Assembly: GCA_964471865.1 (NCBI GenBank)
Contig: CAYYHU010000012.1
Location: 1 to 53,772 of the forward strand
Direction of reading: 5' to 3'
Origin: CAYMUC01 sp964471865
GTDB lineage: Bacteria; Actinomycetota; Acidimicrobiia; Acidimicrobiales; Ilumatobacteraceae
DNA: 53,772 nt
Made by a program: the position numbers and the translations under genes. The first letter of the stretch is position 1; every line of letters starts with the position of its first letter. Shown one piece after another: positions 15,875-23,458 of this stretch. Below the pieces are notes generated by a model. The model was not told where the DNA came from. It saw only the letters and a list, made by a program, of their open reading frames with translations, and ran no database searches.

Positions 15875-16822
15875 ATGGCGGTGAATCGCATCGGCATCAT
15901 CGGAGCCGGATCCGTCGGTTCCGCCCTTGCGGCTTCGGTGCTGCACGCCGGACTCGCGCATCAGGTCGTGCTGTGCGACCAGGATCATGAGCGGGCTCAG
16001 GCCGAGGCCCTCGATCTGGCTCATGGCCTGCAGTTCCTGCCTCCCGGAGACATCGTCGCGGCGCGACTCGAAGCCCTCGAACCCTGCGAGATCGTCGTCA
16101 TCACCGCCGGCGCCCGCCAACGCCGCGGCCAGTCCCGCCTCGAACTCGCCGCTGCCAACGCTGCGGTGGTCGCCGAGGTTCTACCGATCGTGTTGGCGAC
16201 CAGTCCTGAGGCCGTCGTGTTGCTCGTCACCAATCCGGTGGACGTGGTCACCTTCGTCGCCCATCAGGTCGCACCTGAGCATCGAGGTCGCATCCTCGGT
16301 TCGGGAACGGTTCTCGACACGTCCCGGTTGCGGCTGTTGTTGTCTCAGCGCCTCGAGATCGCGGTCACCAGTGTGCACGCGACGATCGTGGGGGAACACG
16401 GCGATTCCTCGGTGCCGCTGTGGTCGAGTGCGACGGTGGGTGGAGCGGCGATCGATGAGGTGATGACCCGGACCGGCGAGCCGCTGTCACGCGCCGATCT
16501 CGAGTCGTTGGCCGCCGATGTCCGGCGAGCCGCAGCGGCGATCATCGCCGGGAAGGGTTCCACGAGTTGGGCGATCGCCTGGGCGGCGACGCGCATCCTC
16601 TCCGCGATCGTTCGCGACGAACGAGCGGTCCTCGCGGTGTCATGGGCTCATGACGTGAGCGATATCGGACGGGTGTGTTTCTCGATGCCCACCGTGGTGG
16701 GACGGTGGGGGGTGCTCGCGCCGGTTCCCGTCACCTTGGACGACGACGAGTATCAGGCGGTGACGCGCAGTGCCCGGGTGATGAAAGACGCGATCGACGC
16801 CCTCAGCGACCCCCGATGGTGA
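15875..16822 (+). CDS. ldh: L-lactate dehydrogenase
   Basis: A 315-residue member of the lactate/malate dehydrogenase family. Visible are the NAD motif GIIGAGSVGSALA, the mobile-loop segment TAGARQRRGQSRLEL, NPVDVVT, SGTVLDTSRLR (Asp and Arg of the active site) and the catalytic His in GEHGDSSVPLWS. At the substrate-discriminating position (Gln102 in classical numbering) it has Gln82 rather than Arg, which points to lactate/pyruvate rather than malate. About 190 bp separate it from the ArgJ-like gene, so it likely has its own promoter. It is convergent with the SDR gene. Confidence 0.87.
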   Translation: MAVNRIGIIGAGSVGSALAASVLHAGLAHQVVLCDQDHERAQAEALDLAHGLQFLPPGDIVAARLEALEPCEIVVITAGARQRRGQSRLELAAANAAVVAEVLPIVLATSPEAVVLLVTNPVDVVTFVAHQVAPEHRGRILGSGTVLDTSRLRLLLSQRLEIAVTSVHATIVGEHGDSSVPLWSSATVGGAAIDEVMTRTGEPLSRADLESLAADVRRAAAAIIAGKGSTSWAIAWAATRILSAIVRDERAVLAVSWAHDVSDIGRVCFSMPTVVGRWGVLAPVPVTLDDDEYQAVTRSARVMKDAIDALSDPRW

Positions 16823-16893
16823 CCGACACGATCTGAGATCGATCGGGTCGAGCACCGCCGGGAGACGCGGAGAAACTCGGCGCGATCAGCCCT

Positions 16894-17670
16894 TCACTTG
16901 GGTGGCATCCGGATTCCGCCGTCGACGCGGATGGTCTCGGCATTCATGTAGCTGTTGGTGACACATTCCACGACCATCGAGGCGAGTTCTTCGGGAGCGC
17001 CGAGACGCTGAGGGAACAACACGCCCTTTTGCAGGTTCGCCTTGAAGGCCTCACTCGCGTCGCCTTCACCATAGATCGGGGTGTCGATGAGTCCGGGGGC
17101 GACAGTATTGACCCGCACCCCGATCGCGGCGAGATCGCGCGCGACGGGCAGGGTCATTCCCACGACACCGCCCTTGGAACTCGAATAGGCCGCCTGACCG
17201 ATCTGACCATCGAACGCCGCGACCGACGCGATGTTGACGATCGCGCCCCGCTCACCATGCTCGAGGGGTTCGCTCTGGCTCATGACCGTGGCCGCGAGGC
17301 GGATGCAATCGAAGGTTCCGATCAAGTTGACGGCGATGACCTTCTTGTAGGCGTCGAGGTTCGCAGCCGAGTCATACGAGCCGTCCTTGCCCACGGTGCG
17401 CTGCGCCCACCCGATACCTGCCGAGTTCACCAACACTCGCAACGGTCCCATCGACTTGGCCATCTCGATGGCGTTGACGATGTCGTCGGTCTTGGTCACG
17501 TCCACTTTCGCGAACGCGCCACCGATCTCATCGGCGAGGGCCCGACCGCGATCCTCTTGCAGATCGGCCACGACCACCTTGGCGCCCTTGGCGGCGAGGA
17601 GGCGGGCCGAGGCGGCGCCGATTCCCGAGGCGCCGCCGGTGACGATTGCACTTGCTCCAGTGATGTCCAT
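16894..17670 (-). CDS. SDR-family oxidoreductase, 3-hydroxyacyl-CoA dehydrogenase-like
   Basis: A 258-residue classical short-chain dehydrogenase. It has the NAD-binding TGGASGIG, an acidic residue in VVADLQED favouring NAD over NADP, VNSAGIGWA, and the catalytic Ser with Y-S-S-S-K (AAYSSSKGG). The phrasing VMSQSEPLEHGERGAIVNIASVAAFDGQIGQAAYSSSKGG resembles type II 3-hydroxyacyl-CoA dehydrogenases of fatty-acid oxidation. The ATG at 17670 (MDITGASAIV) is preferred over one 13 codons upstream because it gives the usual family N-terminus. Confidence 0.88.
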   Translation of the reverse strand: MDITGASAIVTGGASGIGAASARLLAAKGAKVVVADLQEDRGRALADEIGGAFAKVDVTKTDDIVNAIEMAKSMGPLRVLVNSAGIGWAQRTVGKDGSYDSAANLDAYKKVIAVNLIGTFDCIRLAATVMSQSEPLEHGERGAIVNIASVAAFDGQIGQAAYSSSKGGVVGMTLPVARDLAAIGVRVNTVAPGLIDTPIYGEGDASEAFKANLQKGVLFPQRLGAPEELASMVVECVTNSYMNAETIRVDGGIRMPPK

Positions 17671-17731
17671 GACGCGGCACGATAGGCCCGAGGTGAAGCC
17701 CGAGGCCACCTGGCGGACACCGGAGGCGGAT

Positions 17732-20700
17732 TCAGGTTCCCGGCCGGGGCCCCACCATGTAGCGGGTGTCGACGATACGAGTCGGTCCCACCGCGGTGAA
17801 GCCGTCCATCACTCCCCCGGCGAGATCGACGATCAGATCCGTGGGTTCCGAGGACGCCACACAGATCGTGCCGTCATCGGCCACGGACACCACCATCGAA
17901 TTCGCGACCGTCTGCCCGGCGGCGAAGTTCACCACCGAGGTATCGGGGCGAGCTCGATCACAGGGCCATACGGTGAGATAGCCCGCCGCGGTCGGATTCA
18001 CCGTCGTCAACGTCACCGCGACCGCTTCGGCTCCTTCGACGTACTGCGCTGTCGTGACCGTCCAGGACTGGCTGCGGCCCGACGGCGCTCCGATTCCATG
18101 ACGAGTATCGACGAGTCGCACCGGACCCACGGCCCGGTATCCCGACCGCACCAGACCTTCGAGATCGACCAGCACATGGGTCGGTGAGGACGCATAGACG
18201 CACAGGCGCCGCTCGGCATCCACGGGAACCACCACCGAATTCGCGACGGTCTGGCCGCGCGCGTAGTTGAGGACCGAGGTCTCCGGACGCGGTTGGTCAC
18301 AGGGCCACAACGTCACGAATCCGGCCTGGCGGGGTTCCACGACGGTGACGGTGACCGCGGCGGCTTGGGCGGTTTTGGAGACCCGCAACCGAGCCCGGGT
18401 CGCCTCACCGACGGGTGCCCCGATGCCCAGGCGCGTATCAACCTTGCGGACCGGAGTCTCGAGAGGCTCCACCTGAAAGCCCAGTCCCCCGGCCAGATCG
18501 ACCAGCACATGGGTGGCGACCGAGGAATAGATGCAGACCTCACCATTGGCATCCACCGGCGCCAACAACGAGTTCGGGATCACCGAGCGAGCGGTCACGT
18601 TGAGAACGGAGGTTTCGGGTCGTTCACTCGCGCAGGGCCACACCGTGAGATAGCCCGCGGCGTCGGGATCCACTGCGGTGACGTTGACCGCAACGGCTCG
18701 GGTGCCACTGGGCAGACTCGTCGACGCCAACCCTCCAGCGGTGGACAACCCCGACACCGGCACCCGCAACAGGCGTTTGGGAGTCACCTTGATCGGGGTG
18801 AGAGGAATCGTCGTGGTCGTCGTGGTGGGAGCCCGAGTCGTGGTCGTGGTGGACCGATTCGGATCCGGAGCCACAGCGCGAGCACCCGTCGCGAGGCGTT
18901 CGATCTCGGTGCGCAACCACAACGCCATCTCCACACTGCCGGTGGTCGACAGATGTACCCCGTCGTAGCGGCGGCCGTAATCGGTGAAGAAGGGCCGGTG
19001 CTCTTCAGCGCTCGACACGGCGTTCCAGTCCAGAACGCTCAATTGGCTCCATCTCGATGTCGCGTCGCGCAGAACCCGATTGGCCGGGGCGTAGAACTCG
19101 TTGCGTTCGGACAATCCGATCCAGCCGACCCGCTGCACCCCCTTGTCGACGAGTTCTGACATCACCGCGTCCACCATCGCGGCCGAGAACCGGGCACCGT
19201 CGTTGTAGCCGAGTCCGACCACGACCACCGCCGGGGATCCTTCGAGGGCCCGAGCGACCCCGAGACCATCCAGGGGTGTCGCGCCGGCAGCGACGGTGCG
19301 GCGGTTCGCGACGGCGTCATATGTGGTGTCTCGGAACAGACCGTCGACGAGGCGGGGTAGAGCCCCCGTGACTCGCACGAGGCCCTCACCCACCGAATCG
19401 GCGATGAACGCGAAATCGGCATCGAGAGCAGGGCCCCGGGTGATCAGACGCACACTGAACGCTCCCGAGGGCAAACCCAGTCCGGTGCGTAGCGATTCGT
19501 TGCGAATCGTGCAGGATCCACTCGGTCCCGTCACCCGGGTGCGCTCGGCGTAGCGGCCGGTGAACCCGGACGCGACGAGTGAAGGATCGGTTTCGGTGGT
19601 GATCCCCACGAGGCTTCCCCCGTGGCCAGAACAGCGCCCCAGAATCGCTGAGGGTGCCACCATCCGCGTCCAGGTATGGCGCGGATTGTCGATGTAGGCG
19701 TCCCCGAGATCCTCGACAGAGGGGTATGCCCCACCAGCGGTGACACCACCTGAGGAGGCGGAATACTCAGTTGACATCACCCGACCGTCGCGACGCAGCA
19801 CGAGACCCGCGGTATCGGCCACCGCGATCGTGCCGTTGGGACCCTCGGCGGATGCTCCGCCATAGACCTGACACGACATCGAATCGCAGGTCTTGGCATA
19901 CGAGAACCGTCGTCCCGACGAATTCGCCAAGCCTTGAGCCACGGCATAGGACCGAGCCGACACCGCTTGAGCTCTCAACGCCTGAAGCCCAGCGCCGCCA
20001 CCGGCATCACCCCAGGCATCCGACATCTCTTTGGACACAACCCCCCGCACGTAGTCCTCGAGCGCGACATCGTTCACGGTCACGTTCTCCCCGTCGGTGC
20101 CGTTCGCGACGCCGATCACCCCTCGGTATTGAACGGGGCCTTGGGGGGTGCACACGGTGAGCACCTCACTTCGCGGAGTCGCTGAGTCCTCGGATCCCGG
20201 GGTCGTGAACCCGGCGATCATCGCTCCGACCTCACCTGTGGCTTCACCGAGCAATTCCCATCCGGATCGGGATTCGTCGATATAGATCCGCGCCGCAGCG
20301 GCACTGAGTGGCCCCCAGACCCCATCGGAGACGTCGTCGTACCGGCCCGCAGCGCGCGCTGCGTCTTGGAACCGGATCACCGCCGCAGTGGTCAAGTTGC
20401 CGTAGTCGCCGTCGATGCCTCCCGGGGCGAACCCCAATTCGGTGAGGAACTGTTGGACGACTCGGACCTCGTCACCTTCGTCACCTTTGGACAACGGCCC
20501 CTCCGGAATGGCGAGGGATCCCGAAGCCTGACAACTCGTGGCAGCGCGACCAAAGATCTCATACACCCGTTCCCGTCCGGGAACCTCGCGGGCCTTGAGC
20601 GCTCCGAAGACGCGTTGTTCGGGATCCGCGACCCACTGGGCTTGTCCCGTGGAAGACACCACCACGGTGGCACCTGGATAGTTCGAGGAGTTGCGCGTCA

Positions 20701-21076
20701 CGCGCATCGCGGTCAACTCGACGCTCATACGGCCCGGGGCGACACCGACGAAATCGGCGTCGGTGAGGGGTCCGAGCGCGGTGTTGCCGAAGTAGTGCCC
20801 GAGGATCTGATCGAAACTCCAGCCGTAGTCGACTGCGTAGCCCAGCGCCCCCCACTGGCTCATGCCTCGGCCATGACCGAAGCCGCCGCCTTCGAACACG
20901 ACTGCCACAGCATCACTCGCCGACGACGCCACGGCCCGATCCGGCGATGAGGGCGCCACGATCATCGCGACAGCGGCAACGGCCGCGACGCAGAGCGACG
21001 CGAAGGCGCGACGGGGGGTCGAGCGGGGAGCCACGGACCGTGACGCTAACGAGTCAGCGGCCTCTGATGGGGTCAC
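17732..21076 (-). CDS. Large secreted SpoIID / PG-binding / SGNH / DTR-WPC repeat protein
   Basis: A 1114-residue exported multidomain protein. The GTG at 21076 overlaps the RNase HI stop (GTGA) and gives a signal peptide (about 23-52). Order: GFGHGRGMSQWGALGYA (65-81) typical of SpoIID/LytB; a PG_binding_1-like segment (about 193-266); the SpoIID catalytic part with Glu350 in LEDYVRGVVSKEM and YSASSGGVT; an SGNH-hydrolase-like domain (about 552-730) with IADS561, GYND (N625-D626) and D705-x-x-H708; a Thr-rich linker (742-761); and three DTR/WPC repeats (762-1114). SpoIID proteins cleave glycan strands of denuded peptidoglycan; the SGNH domain could remove acyl groups. The whole looks like a wall-remodelling enzyme. 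Having the GHGxGMSQ motif ahead of the catalytic Glu occurs in actinobacterial homologues. Confidence 0.85.
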   Translation of the reverse strand: MTPSEAADSLASRSVAPRSTPRRAFASLCVAAVAAVAMIVAPSSPDRAVASSASDAVAVVFEGGGFGHGRGMSQWGALGYAVDYGWSFDQILGHYFGNTALGPLTDADFVGVAPGRMSVELTAMRVTRNSSNYPGATVVVSSTGQAQWVADPEQRVFGALKAREVPGRERVYEIFGRAATSCQASGSLAIPEGPLSKGDEGDEVRVVQQFLTELGFAPGGIDGDYGNLTTAAVIRFQDAARAAGRYDDVSDGVWGPLSAAAARIYIDESRSGWELLGEATGEVGAMIAGFTTPGSEDSATPRSEVLTVCTPQGPVQYRGVIGVANGTDGENVTVNDVALEDYVRGVVSKEMSDAWGDAGGGAGLQALRAQAVSARSYAVAQGLANSSGRRFSYAKTCDSMSCQVYGGASAEGPNGTIAVADTAGLVLRRDGRVMSTEYSASSGGVTAGGAYPSVEDLGDAYIDNPRHTWTRMVAPSAILGRCSGHGGSLVGITTETDPSLVASGFTGRYAERTRVTGPSGSCTIRNESLRTGLGLPSGAFSVRLITRGPALDADFAFIADSVGEGLVRVTGALPRLVDGLFRDTTYDAVANRRTVAAGATPLDGLGVARALEGSPAVVVVGLGYNDGARFSAAMVDAVMSELVDKGVQRVGWIGLSERNEFYAPANRVLRDATSRWSQLSVLDWNAVSSAEEHRPFFTDYGRRYDGVHLSTTGSVEMALWLRTEIERLATGARAVAPDPNRSTTTTTRAPTTTTTTIPLTPIKVTPKRLLRVPVSGLSTAGGLASTSLPSGTRAVAVNVTAVDPDAAGYLTVWPCASERPETSVLNVTARSVIPNSLLAPVDANGEVCIYSSVATHVLVDLAGGLGFQVEPLETPVRKVDTRLGIGAPVGEATRARLRVSKTAQAAAVTVTVVEPRQAGFVTLWPCDQPRPETSVLNYARGQTVANSVVVPVDAERRLCVYASSPTHVLVDLEGLVRSGYRAVGPVRLVDTRHGIGAPSGRSQSWTVTTAQYVEGAEAVAVTLTTVNPTAAGYLTVWPCDRARPDTSVVNFAAGQTVANSMVVSVADDGTICVASSEPTDLIVDLAGGVMDGFTAVGPTRIVDTRYMVGPRPGT
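17735..18793 (-). repeat. Three DTR/WPC protein repeats in the SpoIID-SGNH protein
   Basis: Three units of about 110-113 residues, each containing V-D-T-R, then A-V-A-V-N/T-x-T-x-V, G-Y-L-T-V-W-P-C, T-S-V-L/V-N, x-x-A/P-N-S and C-V/I-Y/A-S-S, T-H-V-L-V-D-L. VDTR motifs recur 110 and 113 residues apart. The paired cysteines (WPC and CVY/CIY) could form one disulfide per unit. No named domain family is recognised. The same unit occurs in three other proteins of this window. Confidence 0.85.
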
Positions 21077-21537
21077 CCCGGTCCCGAGGTTCGGGGAACC
21101 GCAGCCACAGCGAGACGATCGACGCGATCGTTCATCGGATCGCCACTGTGACCCTTCACCCACCGGAACTCGGGACGACGCTCGAGATACAACTCGATGA
21201 GGGGCTCCCATAGGTCCACGTTGGCGACGGGTTTCTTCTGGGCGTTACGCCACCCGTTGGCCTGCCACCGCACCCACCACCGGTCACGGAAGCACTGCAC
21301 GACATAGGACGAATCCGACACGATCTCGAGCTCACCAGGTACCGAACGCAGCGCTTCGAGCACGGCGGTGAGTTCCATGCGCTGGTTGGTGGTCTGGGGC
21401 TCCCCCCCGGCCCCCGACGGCTCCCCCGCGGGCGCAACCGCCCAGGCCCAGCCCCCGGGTCCCGGGTTACCCGAACAGGCTCCATCGGTGTAGACGACGA
21501 CGCGGTTCGGTGCTGACGGGTTCACGAATGCCATCAT
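21073..21537 (-). CDS. rnhA: Ribonuclease HI
   Basis: Cytoplasmic endonuclease that cuts RNA in RNA-DNA hybrids, about 154 residues. The four metal-binding acidic residues are in place: Asp in VVYTDGACSGNPGPGGW, Glu in NQRMELTAVLEAL, Asp in IVSDSSYVV and the last Asp in DPMNDRVDRLA, with the conserved His in KGHSG. Two adjacent ATGs (21537 and 21534) are possible starts; the longer frame to 21612 would run into the divergent gene. Its stop overlaps the GTG of the SpoIID gene. Its start codon overlaps, on the opposite strand, the ATG of the SGNH gene. Confidence 0.92.
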   Translation of the reverse strand: MMAFVNPSAPNRVVVYTDGACSGNPGPGGWAWAVAPAGEPSGAGGEPQTTNQRMELTAVLEALRSVPGELEIVSDSSYVVQCFRDRWWVRWQANGWRNAQKKPVANVDLWEPLIELYLERRPEFRWVKGHSGDPMNDRVDRLAVAAVPRTSGPG

Positions 21538-23443
21538 GTCGCCCGTGACGCGACCGATCGCGCATCCCCGGCGAGCGTCTCGACTCGCGCAGCGTGTCCT
21601 CGCGGTGATCACCGGCGTGGCGCTCCTAGGGACCAGCGCCCCGGATGCGCTCGAGGCCTACACCCCCGGTATGGCCGAAGCCGGCGCCCCGGGTATGACC
21701 GAAATCGCAGCGACTCCCATGCGGCTCGCGAGCCTCACCTCATCGTCGGGAATCGTGGTCACCACCGCCCAGATCGACGAACCCGGACCCCTCGGATCGG
21801 TGTCGATCATCGGGGATTCGGTGCTCCTCGGCGCCTCATGGGAACCATCGCTTCCGACCCGTCTTGCGGCGCAGGGTTGGGGTCCGATCCGCTTTCGAGC
21901 CTCCGGAGGCGGTTCGACGGGCTTTCATCTCGATGACGACCATCCGGCCTCGCTGCGCAACTGGATCCGGTGGTGGCGCGAGGGCGGCTGGGACGCCCAG
22001 ACGATCATCGTGAACCTGGGAGCCAACGACGCCGGGATCTGTTCCGGTAGCACGGCGCGCTGTCGAAGCGCCATCGAGCATCTGCTCACTCTCATCGGTC
22101 CGGATCGCACGGTGGTGTGGAACCGGATCACCCATCTGTATCAAAGCCACCAGCAGGCCTGGAACGCAGCTCTGGACGCAGCCGCGGCTGAACATCCCAA
22201 TCTGGTGTTGTGGGATTGGCCCGCGGCCCAAGTCGCCCATGGCATCCGACTCTCTGGAGACCGGATCCATCTCGCCGACCGAGCGGCGAATCAGAAACGG
22301 TCCGAGGTGATGGCGACCGAGATCACCGAGTTGCTCACCGGCGCCGATCGGGTGGATACCGCATCGATCGCCTGGCCCGTGGGCGCTGAACGCCCCGCCA
22401 CGATGGTGTCGGTGCCCGCTCGCCGGCTCCTCGACACCCGGATCGCCATGAGTGCGGCGACCCCGGGACGCATCGTGGAAGTTCCTCTCGGTGACGCCGT
22501 CCCCACCGATGCCACCGCCGTGGCGCTCGGCATCACCGCGGCCGGTCCGACCGGAGATGGCTATGTGACGGTCTGGCCCTGTGGTGAACCGGTCCCCGAC
22601 ACATCGGTGGTGAACGTGACCACAGGACGTGACCGCGCCGCGCAGGCGGTCGTGGCGATCGGCACCGGGGATGCAGGACCCGCCATCTGTGCCCGTACCA
22701 GCGTCGCCACCCATCTCATCGTCGATCTCCAAAGCGCGTTCGTTCCGGGCGATCATGGTTCGGGTTTCGTGCCGGCAACCCCGCGCCGGCTCGTGGACAC
22801 CCGGGCCACCAGTCGCCGTGATCGCATCGTGTTCGATGCCCCTGCGCCGGCCACGGCCCTCGCGGTCACGCTGACGGCGGTCGGATCGAGTGGGCCGGGA
22901 TATCTCGGAGTGCGACCCTGTGAGGACCCACCCTCGACGTCGGTGCTGAATCACGGCGCCGGGGAAACGGTGGCCGGCGCCGCGTACGTCGAGGTGGGCG
23001 CCTCCCGGCGGATCTGTGTCGATGTGAGCGCCGATACCGATGTGTTGGTGGATCTGACCGGAACGTTCCGCCCCGGCCGGATCGGACTCGGTCTCGTGAC
23101 CGCCACCCCTCAACGGGTGCTCGACACCCGCACCGGACGCGGAGGATGGCTCGGTGTCCAGGGACGTGACCAGACCCTCGATGTGATCGCCGCTCCCGGA
23201 GGGGCCGAGGCCATCACCGGCACGATCACCCTCGTAGGACCCGCGACCCAAGGATTTGCATCTGCGGTGGCATGCGGAACTGCAACCGAGACCTCCTCGG
23301 TCAACGGGGCGCGGGGTGCAGTCATGGCCGCCGGGGTCACCGTGGGCGTGAACGCTCGTTCACGACTCTGTGTGCGCACCTCGACACCGACTCACACCCT
23401 CGTCGATGTGACCGGGTGGTGGGTGCGTGACAGTGGGGACTGA
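21536..23443 (+). CDS. Secreted SGNH hydrolase with three DTR/WPC repeats
   Basis: A 635-residue exported protein. After an N-terminal signal sequence (about 15-40) comes an SGNH/GDSL esterase domain (about 85-270) with the nucleophile in IIGDSVLLG (Ser95), the block III motif LGANDAG (N164) and D242-x-x-H245 in GDRIHL. Three DTR/WPC repeats follow (DTR at 300, 421 and 530) to the C-terminus. It probably removes O-acyl groups from a wall or surface glycan. The ATG at 21536 overlaps the divergent rnhA start codon; a GTG at 21545 is an alternative that still keeps the signal sequence. Confidence 0.85.
   Translation: MSPVTRPIAHPRRASRLAQRVLAVITGVALLGTSAPDALEAYTPGMAEAGAPGMTEIAATPMRLASLTSSSGIVVTTAQIDEPGPLGSVSIIGDSVLLGASWEPSLPTRLAAQGWGPIRFRASGGGSTGFHLDDDHPASLRNWIRWWREGGWDAQTIIVNLGANDAGICSGSTARCRSAIEHLLTLIGPDRTVVWNRITHLYQSHQQAWNAALDAAAAEHPNLVLWDWPAAQVAHGIRLSGDRIHLADRAANQKRSEVMATEITELLTGADRVDTASIAWPVGAERPATMVSVPARRLLDTRIAMSAATPGRIVEVPLGDAVPTDATAVALGITAAGPTGDGYVTVWPCGEPVPDTSVVNVTTGRDRAAQAVVAIGTGDAGPAICARTSVATHLIVDLQSAFVPGDHGSGFVPATPRRLVDTRATSRRDRIVFDAPAPATALAVTLTAVGSSGPGYLGVRPCEDPPSTSVLNHGAGETVAGAAYVEVGASRRICVDVSADTDVLVDLTGTFRPGRIGLGLVTATPQRVLDTRTGRGGWLGVQGRDQTLDVIAAPGGAEAITGTITLVGPATQGFASAVACGTATETSSVNGARGAVMAAGVTVGVNARSRLCVRTSTPTHTLVDVTGWWVRDSGD
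22403..23416 (+). repeat. Three DTR/WPC protein repeats in the secreted SGNH protein
   Basis: Units start near LLDTR, LVDTR and VLDTR and end in T-H-L-I-V-D-L, T-D-V-L-V-D-L and T-H-T-L-V-D-V. WPC is WPCG in the first, degenerates to RPCE in the second and to VACG in the third. Spacing is 109-121 residues. Confidence 0.8.
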
Positions 23444-23458
23444 TGCGAGACTGAACCC

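Noticed and set aside
18780..18860. Short GTCGTGGTG-like repeats
   Set aside because: They encode the Thr-rich linker of the secreted SpoIID-SGNH protein.
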